A model generated the notes under the pieces. The model did not search any database and had not been told where the DNA came from. It saw nothing but the letters and a program-made list of their open reading frames with translations. Of a stretch of 64,000 nt of DNA, positions 44,311-54,506 are shown in pieces. The translations under genes were made by a program, and so were the position numbers. Source of the DNA: CBDDKS01 sp965230335 (GTDB lineage Bacteria; Pseudomonadota; Gammaproteobacteria; Enterobacterales; Kangiellaceae); NCBI GenBank assembly GCA_965230335.1, contig CBDDKS010000001.1, positions 36,207-100,206 of the forward strand. The letters run 5' to 3'. Positions within the stretch are counted from its first letter, which is position 1. Every line of letters starts with the position of its first letter.

Positions 44311-44628
44311 CTATGCTGCTAGTTTTAACTCCAATTCTAATAATTCTAATGCCTTGGCTTTAGCCTGAGCCTCCAATTCGAGACGCTTCTTTTGAGTGTC
44401 GAAAGACTCACTGCTCTCCAAACCTTCTCTTTGAAGAAGCTTTGCCATCAAAGCATCAGCTATCTTTGCTTTTTCATTATCCTTGCTAAAGCTTTTTGTT
44501 TCATTTTTAATGATTTCAAACGCTTTTTGAGGAACGAGTTCACGCCCGGTTAATTCTCGAATCTTGTCTTGGTTACGCACTTTAACCTTTTTAAGTAAAT
44601 CGATGTCTACAGTTGATAATTGATACAT
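44311..44628 (-). CDS. Unknown helical protein, 105 aa
   Basis: Mostly helical and charged with a Leu/Glu/Ala-rich C-terminal helix (LEAQAKAKALELLELELKLAA). No family. In the operon between the coiled-coil protein and the 108-aa gene. Confidence 0.55.
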   Translation of the reverse strand: MYQLSTVDIDLLKKVKVRNQDKIRELTGRELVPQKAFEIIKNETKSFSKDNEKAKIADALMAKLLQREGLESSESFDTQKKRLELEAQAKAKALELLELELKLAA

Positions 44629-44631
44629 TTT

Positions 44632-44958
44632 TCAGAATTTATGGTCGATACAAAATTTTTGTTTATACAAGGTAAATAGGCTATAAAAGAACTCGTTAGC
44701 CTCTTGTTGATTGGAATAGTTTACCGAACAATTTTGAGGTGTTCCATCTGGATTAAAACACTCATAATAGTAGCATTGTCGAGGCCGGTCCTCATCACTT
44801 ATATCAATGGACATCCAACGAAGTATAAGCGTATCTTTTCTCATAAATGATTCCATAATGCGAAAGTCACGACATTCGTCCATACTTCGTTCATTGATTG
44901 CGATTGCGTGATTCATAATCGCATTGACTACTTTATCATCCAGCTTTCTCTGCATCAA
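44632..44958 (-). CDS. Unknown small protein, 108 aa
   Basis: Mixed alpha/beta, with Cys residues at CRDFR, RQCYYYECFNPDG and CSVNYSN. No family recognised. Overlaps the end of the DUF7192-like gene by 23 nt, so it is translated from within it. Confidence 0.55.
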   Translation of the reverse strand: MMQRKLDDKVVNAIMNHAIAINERSMDECRDFRIMESFMRKDTLILRWMSIDISDEDRPRQCYYYECFNPDGTPQNCSVNYSNQQEANEFFYSLFTLYKQKFCIDHKF

Positions 44959-45955
44959 TTCTTTCTTTATAAGTTTCTACAATTCTTACTATTTCTTTCG
45001 CTGCACTATCAAGCGAGTAGCTCTGTTCAAAAACAAAGGCATTCTCTTCAATTGCATTTATAAAATTGATACCCATTGACTCTTCTAAACTCCCAAGTGA
45101 CGATGGGATTTTCAACCCAAAACGGTTACTTAAAGCGATTAAAGCCTTGAAGCCACGAAACCGGAAATACCTCGGATCTGAAGTCATAAGAAGCAACTGG
45201 TTCTTATCTAATCGATCTTGGAACCGCTTTACGCGAATTACACCTAAGTTTGTTTTTTCATTGAAATTAGAGCCCAATAGAACATTGACTTCTACTGCAA
45301 CCCCACGTTCTTCCATAAAACTTACCAATTCTGAGCAAGCTAAACCTATATAGAGCAACGCATTTCCTTCAATATGACCATTCGCTCCTGCTACTACATA
45401 AAGACGAAGCGAAGGCAAGGAAATAAGCTTGTTTTCAAAATATGCATATACCTTTTTGAGCATTGTACCATAACCGTACTTATTCAATTCAATATTGAGT
45501 TGAGAAGCCGTTAGATTAATAGGAGTCGAAAGGTCTACTTTTCGATTTTTAAACATCCCCATAGCCGCACGATCAAACGAAAACATGCCAAGACCACGAT
45601 CATTGTATGCTACCTTTTGTTTAGGCATAACATTTTCATTGAGATGATTTAAATAAGGGCTTAAATGATTCTGAATTTTAGGCTGAATTTCTTTCAGCAA
45701 ATGCATACTTAGAAACTGATCGTGTGAATCTAACTCTTTTAGGCTCGTTGGTTCCGGAGTTCCATACCAATCAGTCCCCTTGTTAATTGACAACTCAGCT
45801 TCTACAATAATATGGTTTAAGGTATAAGAATTGCCTGAACTTAATTGCCTACTCTCTGCATCAACAAAGCGATTGAATTGACGAACAGAATCAAAAATAA
45901 TGTAATTGTAATCCATCCCTTTATATGTTGCACTATGGTTGTAATGAACTGTCAT
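44936..45955 (-). CDS. DUF7192/CobT-like partner of the AAA ATPase
   Basis: 339 aa. FDSVRQFNRFVD near residue 20, TDWYGTPEPTSLKEL near 60-75, and a core with strands RLYVVAGANGHI and VAVEVNVLLGSN flanking a helix (LYIGLACSELVSFMEERG). This is the layout of DUF7192 / VWA-like CobT-type phage proteins, which are generally coded beside a CobS/MoxR-like ATPase as here (4-nt overlap). The pair is probably a protein- or nucleic-acid-remodelling machine. No MIDAS motif is clearly kept. Confidence 0.55.
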   Translation of the reverse strand: MTVHYNHSATYKGMDYNYIIFDSVRQFNRFVDAESRQLSSGNSYTLNHIIVEAELSINKGTDWYGTPEPTSLKELDSHDQFLSMHLLKEIQPKIQNHLSPYLNHLNENVMPKQKVAYNDRGLGMFSFDRAAMGMFKNRKVDLSTPINLTASQLNIELNKYGYGTMLKKVYAYFENKLISLPSLRLYVVAGANGHIEGNALLYIGLACSELVSFMEERGVAVEVNVLLGSNFNEKTNLGVIRVKRFQDRLDKNQLLLMTSDPRYFRFRGFKALIALSNRFGLKIPSSLGSLEESMGINFINAIEENAFVFEQSYSLDSAAKEIVRIVETYKERIDAEKAG

Positions 45956-46902
45956 GGGTTTCTACGTTTATATTCTTTCAGAAATTCTTCTTTACTATTC
46001 CCTCCTTTGTATGAATTGTAGAATCCTTCAATATTTACCTCTTCCTTTATTTTTTCGGCTTTATCAGAATTCATCGTCATGAAATAGCTTTCAAAGCCAT
46101 CTTTTAAGGTTTTCCCGTTGCGTTCTCTTTTCGCTGGCTTGCCATTTTCGTCCTTAATACCAATTTCACGCTTCATTTCCACTTCATAGCCACGCTGAAG
46201 ATTCATCATCGTTCGTAATGTCATAATGTCTTCGGTGTCATCATCGGTCATGTCCTTACCTTCCAGGCTCAATATCATTTTGCGAATTTTGAGACACATT
46301 TCCACTACCGCAGGGTAAATGAGAAGTCGCTCCAATGTTTCGTTAAATCCTATGCGATAAATGCAGCCACTAAATCGATCCAGTAGAGATGCGTCCTGCT
46401 TGTTATTGCCAACGTAATTGCCACTGGCTCCACGGCCAATGACATTTCCTGTGGCAATACAACCAAATTCCTTATGTTTTTTAATTGGTTCGTTCAGCCC
46501 GTTAAATATTTCAGCACCTTCTTTGGCACTTTTGGCCAACGCATCATTCAAGATCCCTGCAGTGTTGGCATCAAGTTTGGGCATTTCATCCAGTATAAGA
46601 ATTTTGCCGTCACGCCATGCTTCAATCAGCGCACCTTCCTTGTAGCCTTCTATAGTTTGACCTCCCTTAATATCGATGGGAGATGTCCATTGATTACAGT
46701 TTAACACGATAAATGGAGGCGTTTTTCCATCGTTTTCCTTTCGCCCGGCAAGAGCATAAGACACTTTTTCTGCAAGCGTTGTTTTACCTGTCCCTGCCGA
46801 ACCAACTAAAAAAACGTTATTACCCACCATCAGGTCATCAATTAATTTCATGAAAACCGGAATCTGATTAACCTCTGGAATATCCAATTTTACCGTTCTC
46901 AT
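45952..46902 (-). CDS. MoxR/CobS-type AAA ATPase
   Basis: 316 aa. Walker A LVGSAGTGKTTLAEKV at ~32-47, Walker B KILILDEMPKLDANTAGILNDAL, then the sensor GCIATGNVIGRGASGNYVGNNKQDASLLDRF, typical of the AAA_5/MoxR clade. Overlaps its DUF7192-like partner by 4 nt and the helicase gene by 4 nt. Found in several large phages and elements, acting in replication, protein remodelling or defence. Confidence 0.85.
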   Translation of the reverse strand: MRTVKLDIPEVNQIPVFMKLIDDLMVGNNVFLVGSAGTGKTTLAEKVSYALAGRKENDGKTPPFIVLNCNQWTSPIDIKGGQTIEGYKEGALIEAWRDGKILILDEMPKLDANTAGILNDALAKSAKEGAEIFNGLNEPIKKHKEFGCIATGNVIGRGASGNYVGNNKQDASLLDRFSGCIYRIGFNETLERLLIYPAVVEMCLKIRKMILSLEGKDMTDDDTEDIMTLRTMMNLQRGYEVEMKREIGIKDENGKPAKRERNGKTLKDGFESYFMTMNSDKAEKIKEEVNIEGFYNSYKGGNSKEEFLKEYKRRNP

Positions 46903-49900
46903 ACTTCTTGCAATTCAATGGTTAATTGTTCTATTAATTGATCGATCATACTAATCATGCCAAAATGATCTTCATATGCGACCCTCCCCAGATCCTCTTC
47001 TGTATATTCACCAAATACAAATTCAGTATTCCCATCTTCATGTGGATTATTAGTAATGAAATAGCCGATCTCCATAATAGCCTCATTTATTGGACTATCT
47101 TTTACTTTTTCTAAAAGCTCAGTAAAATCTGATTTTAATGCTGAAACCTCGACATATGATTTCCATATCAAGTAAGGTTCTTCAGGATTGCTAAATATCG
47201 GAATCAACGAATAGTTAAATTTTTCAACATCTTTAACAGGTCGATTATAGACCACCACACCGAAAGGGTTTGTTGGGCTTGGTTCTTCATAATTAAGAAA
47301 TCCGGAAACGGGATTACTTCCTTTTCCATATGGTCTGCTTAGTTTATATCGAAATGATCCTTTGTGTTCTGTTTTCTTTTGCCAATCATCCTCATTTTCA
47401 ATTTCCCAATCCTCTAACTCTTTAGATTCACCAAAATAATGAATACCGAAGGTATCCAAACGTTCTAAGAACGGGGTCAGTTCTTCCAACTGAATCCTTG
47501 ATGTCATATCTCCTGCGTTTTGAACGAAATCTGCTAATTCATCTTCGCTTTGCCCTTCATTTCGAAGAATAAGTGATCGCAATATTCTATCCGTGTACAA
47601 CTCCTGATTTCCTTTTTTAGAAATGTAGATTGAGATCACTCTATTATCGAGACCTTTAAAACGGATTTTAAATTGCTGATCAGAAAATTGGCTGTCAGGG
47701 TCTAAATTTCTAATGATTGGTTCTGCATTAGATATTGGCAATTGTGCCGCAATTCGATCATCATTATCTCTACTTAGTATTATGCCATTTCGAATGCTTC
47801 CTTCTTTCGTATTGTATTTAATAAGTTTATTTCGACTTCCGATGGTATCTGAAGCGGCTACAATATTCTCACTTAGAATATGGCGTTTTTCACGTTTAGC
47901 GGAAGCTTCTTTTACTATTTCATTCCAGGACGACAATACTTCATCCTTTTCTTCATCAGGAACATCTTTACTTTCGGTGTAAATTCGGCTTATTTCGCTA
48001 ATCTGTTCGTTTTGTAGGTTGTAATCTACCTGTTTCCTTGAGTCTGCAACTGCAAAGGTCAAATTGATATTACCTAGTGTGTATGGGTTTTTGGATTTAC
48101 CAAAGTTAATACCTAGAAACACACCCCAGGATTGGAACTCAGTACCCAGAATAGGAATTTTTAAGACCGTTCCGATATCCCAATAGTCGATGTACCTGAG
48201 AATTTTCTCAAGAACATTTTCTAAATCTAGTTCATAGTCAGATAGAGCAGTTTTTTTGGTGGCGACTAAATCTTGTAGCTTTTCTCGATTATATTCAAGT
48301 TTTGCATTGTCCTCTTCGGTGTCCGCACTTCCTATATCCGGCAATTCTTCTAACTCCCTAACTAACTTTTCAATCGTATCTAATCGACTCTGAATAAGTT
48401 GTTTTACTATTTCCGGATATTCCTCTTTTACTTGAACAATGAATTCTTTGCGCACCTGGCGAGCCTTGCGACCTTGTAATTTTTCAATTATGCGCTCATC
48501 AATTTCATCTTTGGTAAATGGTCGCTTCAAATTGTTCACAATAGACTCATCACGAACGGTATCTTTGCCAAATGGCGTTTTGCCACCATGTCCTTTTTTA
48601 TGAAGAAAACGCTTTTTAATATCGGCATCGAGTTTCAGGAATTCAATCTCTAAATCGTATGTTCCACGCTGTTTTTCCCACTCAACCCTATGTTCATAGC
48701 GTTCTAATAATTCTTTGTAGAGAATTTCCTGCTCTTCCACATTCAAAAGACCTGCTCGACCTGTGAGTTGTTTAATGGACCCTTCTTTACTCTCATTTCT
48801 AACCCTAATTCGTTCTCCGGTTTCAGTTGTTTCTATATGAAAAGAGGGATGTCCCATACGCTCAGCCAATAATGGGTTTTCCGTAATCCACTCCCAAGCC
48901 ACTTTGTCACCGTACTTATTGAAAAAGTCTGGACTTTTAAGTGTATCATCGCTCGTTTTTTGAGATCCAGTTGTGTTAGCGTCCAACGACTTAAGTTTGC
49001 CTTTCAACATTGTCATTAAGCGTTGTTCAGTCGGAATGTCACTGGTGATGTAGTAATATTCCGGTAATTCAACTTGCCCTGTACGATTAATCCTTCCTCT
49101 CTTTTGAATTTCTGTGTTAATGTCCAATTCAAATTGATGAATGATCATTGCGCGGACACGCTGATCCACAAAATCCTTGGAAGCATGTGCTGATGATCCG
49201 GTGCTTCCAGTTGCATTAATTAATAACACATCATAATCACCAGCATTAAACAACCTAAAGAATTTTTCGGTATCTGTTCTGAATGTCTGAACTACAGCTT
49301 CATTTTCATCAAATCGAACACGTTGGTTTCTTCCGGTTACTTCGGCTACTTTGAAATGTTTTTGCTTATGCCCACCTAAACTATCTTTTTTGGGGGTGTT
49401 TTCAATAATATTTATTAACTGATCAATTGGAGAGATACTAAGCCCTGAACTCTCAGCCAAAATTGCATTTTTGATCTCTGTATATTTCGCGAATGCAGTT
49501 GAAGATATACTTTCTAAGTCTACTTTTCTTCGTGATTTTTCACCATTAATGTCCGTATAGCTGTATGAAAACACAGAATCAAGACCTTTAATAAGGGTTC
49601 TCACGAAATCCAACTGCTCGGGAAGAATGACATCTCCATTCACCAGGTTAAGGTCTTTCAAGAATGCACCCATTGTAGACTTAAATGCAATGACAACTTT
49701 TTTGTCTTCATTGAGTAATTCGATGCATTTTTTGGCTACTTCTTCCACCTTTAGAGAGAATAGCATTTGATCGACTATGTTAAATACACGAGAAAAATAA
49801 GGGGAAAATTTAACGCCAAGACTTTTAGGTGATGAATCTGAATACTCTCCCTTTTTTCTTGCTTCCCTATGTATCTCTCCCATTATTGGTACGACATGTT

Positions 49901-51143
49901 CTTCTTCAAAGGCGACGATCATATTCATTATATGAATGATTCGGTTTACTCTTTCACGATTGAGACTTCTGGCTGGTTCTTCGTCTAAAGTGATATACTC
50001 TACGCGGACACCTTCATTAGATCGTTGTCTTCTTATCAATTGACCGCTTTCCGCTAAATTTGAAGCCACAATTTCTTGTAGTGCCAGACCGCCCCATTGC
50101 ATTGCTCCCACAAATACCGAATCTCTTAAACCAGTTTCTTGTATAGCTGTTTTTTTAGCGTATAAGGGCATTACCTGCGGATACTTGGCAAAAGTGGCAC
50201 TTAAGTAGCAGCAAGCTTTGGAATGAGGAAGTACTGAACGCATCCAAATTCCTATAATTGAATCGACACCTCCGGCTGTGTGCGACTCATCAAGAATAAA
50301 AACCGTTTTTTTATATTTCTTGCTCCCTTCTACACCTGCTTCAGCTAATTTTGCTAACCATAAACGCTTTGAAGGATGTGCTGATTGCACTTGTGAGTAG
50401 GTGCAAAAGATGCAATTATAATCTGAAGGCAAATAGTCAATAGTATCCGAAATCTCAACTGTAGGTTGAACATCTGGATCTGGAAGTGACTTTCTCAACT
50501 TTTTATGCCATTCTATGGACTCTTTACTTTCAGTAGGAACAGTTCGTATAGTTGTTATGGTATCCAATTGATCCTTTGCAGTCAACGGAGCAAATACAAC
50601 ATTTCCATTTGAATCTTTAATTTTGGCCAAGGAATCCGTATTGACAATAAATGGATGAATATCGGCAAAGTCAATTCCTTGAAGATCCCGATACATATCC
50701 GAAAACAAGTCTGTTTTTTTAGTGAAAAATACAGGGAGGTATCCATTCATTAAGGCATGTCTAATCACGGCTGCGGCTTGACGGCCTTTGCCTATTCCGG
50801 TTTGATCGGCAATTATTACTCCCTGTTCTCTGTTAAATTGACTCAAATAGAGCCCTAAAGAATCAACTTGTTCGGCCCCGAGCGCTTTCCACAACTCATC
50901 TGTTGATCTGTATTTGAGGTTATTACGCACATAATTATCAATGTTTCCATTGATTTTTATCACTCTGTTCAAAGCTTTCTGCACCTCAAAGGCCATATTG
51001 CGTGGAATGAGCGTATTAAGCCGGAACGGGGCTTTTGATTTGGGAACATACTCCACAAGTGCCTGTTCTTGCCCTGCTAGTTCTGCTACTTCTTCTGCGC
51101 TCTGAACAAATTCTTCGTCAATATTTAGTTCGTTTTCTTCCAT
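46899..51143 (-). CDS. Strawberry-notch-type superfamily II helicase, 1414 aa
   Basis: Walker A IADQTGIGKGRQAAA at ~112-125, DESHTAGG (motif II) near 290, LSATFAKYP (III), and a C-terminal helicase lobe with LLINATGSTGSSAHASKDF, MIIHQFELDINTEIQKRGRINRTGQ (motif VI). These are the features of SNO/Strawberry-notch helicases of phages and large plasmids. The C-terminal ~700 residues contain coiled coils and a beta-rich domain of unknown role. Likely acts in replication or transcription control of the element. Overlaps the AAA ATPase by 4 nt. Confidence 0.9.
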   Translation of the reverse strand: MEENELNIDEEFVQSAEEVAELAGQEQALVEYVPKSKAPFRLNTLIPRNMAFEVQKALNRVIKINGNIDNYVRNNLKYRSTDELWKALGAEQVDSLGLYLSQFNREQGVIIADQTGIGKGRQAAAVIRHALMNGYLPVFFTKKTDLFSDMYRDLQGIDFADIHPFIVNTDSLAKIKDSNGNVVFAPLTAKDQLDTITTIRTVPTESKESIEWHKKLRKSLPDPDVQPTVEISDTIDYLPSDYNCIFCTYSQVQSAHPSKRLWLAKLAEAGVEGSKKYKKTVFILDESHTAGGVDSIIGIWMRSVLPHSKACCYLSATFAKYPQVMPLYAKKTAIQETGLRDSVFVGAMQWGGLALQEIVASNLAESGQLIRRQRSNEGVRVEYITLDEEPARSLNRERVNRIIHIMNMIVAFEEEHVVPIMGEIHREARKKGEYSDSSPKSLGVKFSPYFSRVFNIVDQMLFSLKVEEVAKKCIELLNEDKKVVIAFKSTMGAFLKDLNLVNGDVILPEQLDFVRTLIKGLDSVFSYSYTDINGEKSRRKVDLESISSTAFAKYTEIKNAILAESSGLSISPIDQLINIIENTPKKDSLGGHKQKHFKVAEVTGRNQRVRFDENEAVVQTFRTDTEKFFRLFNAGDYDVLLINATGSTGSSAHASKDFVDQRVRAMIIHQFELDINTEIQKRGRINRTGQVELPEYYYITSDIPTEQRLMTMLKGKLKSLDANTTGSQKTSDDTLKSPDFFNKYGDKVAWEWITENPLLAERMGHPSFHIETTETGERIRVRNESKEGSIKQLTGRAGLLNVEEQEILYKELLERYEHRVEWEKQRGTYDLEIEFLKLDADIKKRFLHKKGHGGKTPFGKDTVRDESIVNNLKRPFTKDEIDERIIEKLQGRKARQVRKEFIVQVKEEYPEIVKQLIQSRLDTIEKLVRELEELPDIGSADTEEDNAKLEYNREKLQDLVATKKTALSDYELDLENVLEKILRYIDYWDIGTVLKIPILGTEFQSWGVFLGINFGKSKNPYTLGNINLTFAVADSRKQVDYNLQNEQISEISRIYTESKDVPDEEKDEVLSSWNEIVKEASAKREKRHILSENIVAASDTIGSRNKLIKYNTKEGSIRNGIILSRDNDDRIAAQLPISNAEPIIRNLDPDSQFSDQQFKIRFKGLDNRVISIYISKKGNQELYTDRILRSLILRNEGQSEDELADFVQNAGDMTSRIQLEELTPFLERLDTFGIHYFGESKELEDWEIENEDDWQKKTEHKGSFRYKLSRPYGKGSNPVSGFLNYEEPSPTNPFGVVVYNRPVKDVEKFNYSLIPIFSNPEEPYLIWKSYVEVSALKSDFTELLEKVKDSPINEAIMEIGYFITNNPHEDGNTEFVFGEYTEEDLGRVAYEDHFGMISMIDQLIEQLTIELQEV

Positions 51144-51148
51144 TAACT

Positions 51149-51571
51149 TCAGTTGTTATAGATCGTTGAAAGTGCCTCTAAATAACTCCTTAAAGTGATT
51201 TCTGAATATACTTGCACTGCTTGTTGCTTTGATGTACCTGTATGTTTCAAGGATACTTCGGGTAAAGAATCGTCCATCTCATCCCAATTGTCTTTTAATT
51301 GATGTAAAGCATGAATCATTTGGTGTGAGTTTATAAGGAATGCAGCAATATCATCAGCGTTCGAGCCCCCATTGTAATTGACATCCAGGTATGACTCTAT
51401 TAATGTTACCGGGTCTTCATTATCCTCAATCGACCTTTCTATTAATTCATAGATTTGAATTTGCAGGGCAGCTTCATGATCTTCGTAACGCTTAAATGCT
51501 TTGGGATTACTTACCAAATACAGGCGTAATTCTTGCTCGTTTTGCATTAATTGATTGTTATAAAAGATCAT
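51149..51571 (-). CDS. Unknown helical protein, 140 aa
   Basis: All-helical and acidic, no motif. Overlaps the methyltransferase stop by 4 nt and lies 5 bp before the helicase, so it is coupled to both. Confidence 0.55.
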   Translation of the reverse strand: MIFYNNQLMQNEQELRLYLVSNPKAFKRYEDHEAALQIQIYELIERSIEDNEDPVTLIESYLDVNYNGGSNADDIAAFLINSHQMIHALHQLKDNWDEMDDSLPEVSLKHTGTSKQQAVQVYSEITLRSYLEALSTIYNN

Positions 51572-53877
51572 ATCGCTATTTCGATTTCTAATTGTTTAAT
51601 TACATTGTCAATTTCACAATCCACATGTGGTTCAACCCTTTTCCACAAGCTGTTAAAGCTATCAACCACTTCTTCAAATTGAGGCTTTTCCCTTTTCGTT
51701 GGGGCAACTCCCACCGGTTCATTTTTTCGACCGCCAACCAAAATGAGCATTGTCTTTTCAACTGCTCCCTGCTTATTGTATAACTTATAGCTATTAAGGT
51801 TAATCACATCGTCCACGAGGTAGTGCCTAAAAAGCCAGTTGAAAAAAGGTCGATATTTAGCAACAAAGCCATCATGACCAAAGTAAATGTGGCCCATTAT
51901 GATAATAGCCGCTTTACCTGTGTCTTTAAGGCAATTCAAAGCTAAACCGGCCATCATATGCTCCATTCGAATATGTTTGGCTAGTCCAACATGGTTGTTA
52001 AAGTACTTCCGTATAATAAGTTCTTTATCGAACTTTTCGTCGTCCCATGTTGAAAATGGAGGGTTAGTAACTACTACATCATAGTTCTTTGTCATTTCAT
52101 CTGGAAATGGCTGTGATGCATTTAGACTAGTAATCTTTTCGAATCCCTGGAATCGAAGTGAAGCCAATCGTGTTTGATCTATTTCATTAACATGTGTCTT
52201 TGAAGTTTTCGCACCAATAATAAGTAAACCATTGCCGGCACTTGGTTCGAATATAGACTCTGCTGAATCCATGCAGGTATATTGAGCAACTATGGCCGAA
52301 ATTGGACATGAAGTTGAGTATTGTTTATAGAGTTCCTTGCTTGAATCAGAATAGGCGAATGTCGGTTGTAAATTATCCCAGAAGTGGACCATACTTTTTA
52401 GTCGCTCATTAAATGAGTATCCATTTTGATAGATCTGCTTGTACCATATCAGCCAACTCAATTCAGCCGCTTCCCACATCATCCCCATGTTGGGCACATT
52501 AAGCTCTTTAGCCAACTTTTCGATTTGACCTTTTGTTGGCCTTTTGCCTTCAGCATACATCTCGTGCAAATTGGCTACGACTAAATCGATGTATGCATAT
52601 TTATCTTCTTGTTCCGTTTTTACAATTAATGGCGCTGGTATCAGCCAGGGGTAATGATCTAATACGCTTGTGGGCACTTCTTTTCCTTCACTTAATGCTC
52701 TCGCTACTATTTTTTCGTGTTCGTGGCGATCATGGGCATCAAGAATCATTGCATCCCCTGTTTTTTCCATTGCACGCATTTGTTGATATTCCAAAGGTGT
52801 CAATTCCCAATCCTTCGTATTACTGACAGGGTTGTTCGAATCCTTGATTGTTTCATCGACCAGCAGATTAGCGGGTGTATTGGTAGAAATATGCTCTTCA
52901 TTCTTAACGTCAGAAAAACTATCTAAATGAACTGAATACTTAATTCTACCAAGGTTTTGCCATTCAGAAATTCGTTGTTCCCATTCCTCCGACTTTCTAA
53001 GAAGATCCTGAAATAAATTATGATCCATTTTAGCGATTTCTTCCAAATGATTTTGATTTATTTGACCATTTGGTTCAAATAGGTTATGCCTCTTCAAGAC
53101 TCTACTTATCTGATTCAACTCTTCACTTATGAGCTCCATTCTAAAATCAATATCAAATTTCGACAACGTTCCTACTTTCTTATTTTCTAGTAGTTCATTT
53201 GCCTGAAGCGTTGACATCGATTCAAAGTACATCAAGTTTTTACAGTACGCTGGTCTTCTATTTATGTACTCTTTAGCTTTATCTCGTGTCAATTGAAGAC
53301 TATCAATTTCACCTTTTGAATCGAAAACGACCCAGACCAAGTTTTCTTTTGGTTTATTTGACTCTTTAGGATTGAGTTTTGACTCACTTTTTGGGCTGGC
53401 AATATACTGACCCGCTTTAAATAGCGTTCTAGCCTTTCGCTTGTAGTTTCTAGGGAAGACTTCTAGTTGCTTGAATGCCTCTTTATACTCATTACCCGCG
53501 AATTGATGAGCTATTTGTTTAGCTACATTTTTATAGGGATCAAATACAACAAACTCTTTAGCGATTACATCGTCCTCATTCTGATAGTAAATGGTAACTA
53601 AAGAGAAATTACTCCTATCAATATTAGCTATGGTTGGTTCGTATGAGGGCGTTAGTCGTACGCTTTCTATAGGCGCTTCCTTTTTTAGAGCAATTTTTAA
53701 ATCTTCTGCAAATTGCTTATAGGAAGGGTGTTTTGAAACATACCATTTGAGAGGGTTGTGAAAGGCTTGCTTAAAACCTATTGTTTCTAGGTATTCTGTT
53801 TGTTCGACACTTAACTTTTCACTGAATATTAACTCAATTCCTTTTTTCTTTTCGTTATAAGCAATATCTACCTTCAT
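51568..53877 (-). CDS. Class I DNA methyltransferase with long N-terminal region
   Basis: 769 aa. The AdoMet-dependent methyltransferase core is in the last third: ESIFEPSAGNGLLII (motif I), VNEIDQTRLASLR (II) and DVVVTNPPFSTWDD (motif IV, N6-adenine type), with LKDTGKAAIIIMG. The N-terminal ~450 residues have no named domain (a WY-containing N-terminus KWYVSKHPSYKQFA recalls the DUF3560-type / antirestriction-associated proteins). First gene of the replication/packaging operon. It may protect the element from host restriction or mark its origin. Confidence 0.85.
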   Translation of the reverse strand: MKVDIAYNEKKKGIELIFSEKLSVEQTEYLETIGFKQAFHNPLKWYVSKHPSYKQFAEDLKIALKKEAPIESVRLTPSYEPTIANIDRSNFSLVTIYYQNEDDVIAKEFVVFDPYKNVAKQIAHQFAGNEYKEAFKQLEVFPRNYKRKARTLFKAGQYIASPKSESKLNPKESNKPKENLVWVVFDSKGEIDSLQLTRDKAKEYINRRPAYCKNLMYFESMSTLQANELLENKKVGTLSKFDIDFRMELISEELNQISRVLKRHNLFEPNGQINQNHLEEIAKMDHNLFQDLLRKSEEWEQRISEWQNLGRIKYSVHLDSFSDVKNEEHISTNTPANLLVDETIKDSNNPVSNTKDWELTPLEYQQMRAMEKTGDAMILDAHDRHEHEKIVARALSEGKEVPTSVLDHYPWLIPAPLIVKTEQEDKYAYIDLVVANLHEMYAEGKRPTKGQIEKLAKELNVPNMGMMWEAAELSWLIWYKQIYQNGYSFNERLKSMVHFWDNLQPTFAYSDSSKELYKQYSTSCPISAIVAQYTCMDSAESIFEPSAGNGLLIIGAKTSKTHVNEIDQTRLASLRFQGFEKITSLNASQPFPDEMTKNYDVVVTNPPFSTWDDEKFDKELIIRKYFNNHVGLAKHIRMEHMMAGLALNCLKDTGKAAIIIMGHIYFGHDGFVAKYRPFFNWLFRHYLVDDVINLNSYKLYNKQGAVEKTMLILVGGRKNEPVGVAPTKREKPQFEEVVDSFNSLWKRVEPHVDCEIDNVIKQLEIEIAI

Positions 53878-53900
53878 TGTGTTCAGAGTGCATTATTAAT

Positions 53901-53982
53901 CAAAATTATGCGCCTCTTTAAAGGCAAATTTTGTATTGATTTTTCTTGTTCCTTTAAGGAATTAGTTACTGCTAAATTTAGT
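53901..53982. promoter_or_regulatory. Dyad-rich leader upstream of the replication operon
   Basis: Three inverted repeats in 80 bp: CAAAATT...AATTTTG with inner GCCT/AGGC (53901-53933), TTCCTTTAAGGAA (53949-53961), and CTAAATTTAG (53973-53982). They precede the methyltransferase start (53877) and follow the shared 20-bp motif at 54004. Operators or an origin are both possible. Confidence 0.5.
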
Positions 53983-54003
53983 GTAAATGATATAGATTAA
54001 ATT

Positions 54004-54023
54004 GGTGGTTCTTTGGTAGTATG
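54004..54023. promoter_or_regulatory. Shared 20-bp motif upstream of the replication/packaging operon
   Basis: GGTGGTTCTTTGGTAGTATG; two mismatches to 12201-12220. It lies 127 bp before the start of the methyltransferase gene (53877), about the same distance as the other copy from the structural operon. Probably a common regulator site. Confidence 0.55.
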
Positions 54024-54170
54024 ACTTTACCACAACTAAGCCCACACCTACAAAACTTACGATTCTTGCCGTATAAATAAGATTTATAGCTTAACTGAAT
54101 ATTCATTTAATGTTCATTTCTCTACTTATCTTTAAACAAGATAACTTTGAGCCCATTTTCACAAAACTTA

Positions 54171-54506
54171 TTAATTGAGCTTATGTTGACTTCGTTCAAA
54201 TAAAACCAATAGTTCATTTGATTGCTCTTTTATTACTTTTATCCCCAAAGTAAGCACATAGTATCTACCAACTTCGTCTATTACGTCATGTAAAAATTCT
54301 ATTGGTACGGATTCACTTAATTTGCCAACTAGAGCTTTGGATGATTGTCTGTGCTGTAAAAACAACTCCAAGTTATCGGTTGCACCAGGTTCAGTATCCA
54401 ATAGAACCGACTTTATCATTTTTGGCAAAAACAGTTTAGTCTTCAGGTACCATAAAAAATATGGACGAAATTCCAGGTTCTTTTTTACCTCATCTATGAT
54501 TTTCAT
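54171..54506 (-). CDS. Unknown helical protein, 111 aa
   Basis: Helical, basic N-terminus with a hydrophobic but not membrane-like FLPKMIKSVLLD. No family. It overlaps the C2H2-finger gene by 4 nt and is the last gene of the early operon. Confidence 0.55.
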   Translation of the reverse strand: MKIIDEVKKNLEFRPYFLWYLKTKLFLPKMIKSVLLDTEPGATDNLELFLQHRQSSKALVGKLSESVPIEFLHDVIDEVGRYYVLTLGIKVIKEQSNELLVLFERSQHKLN

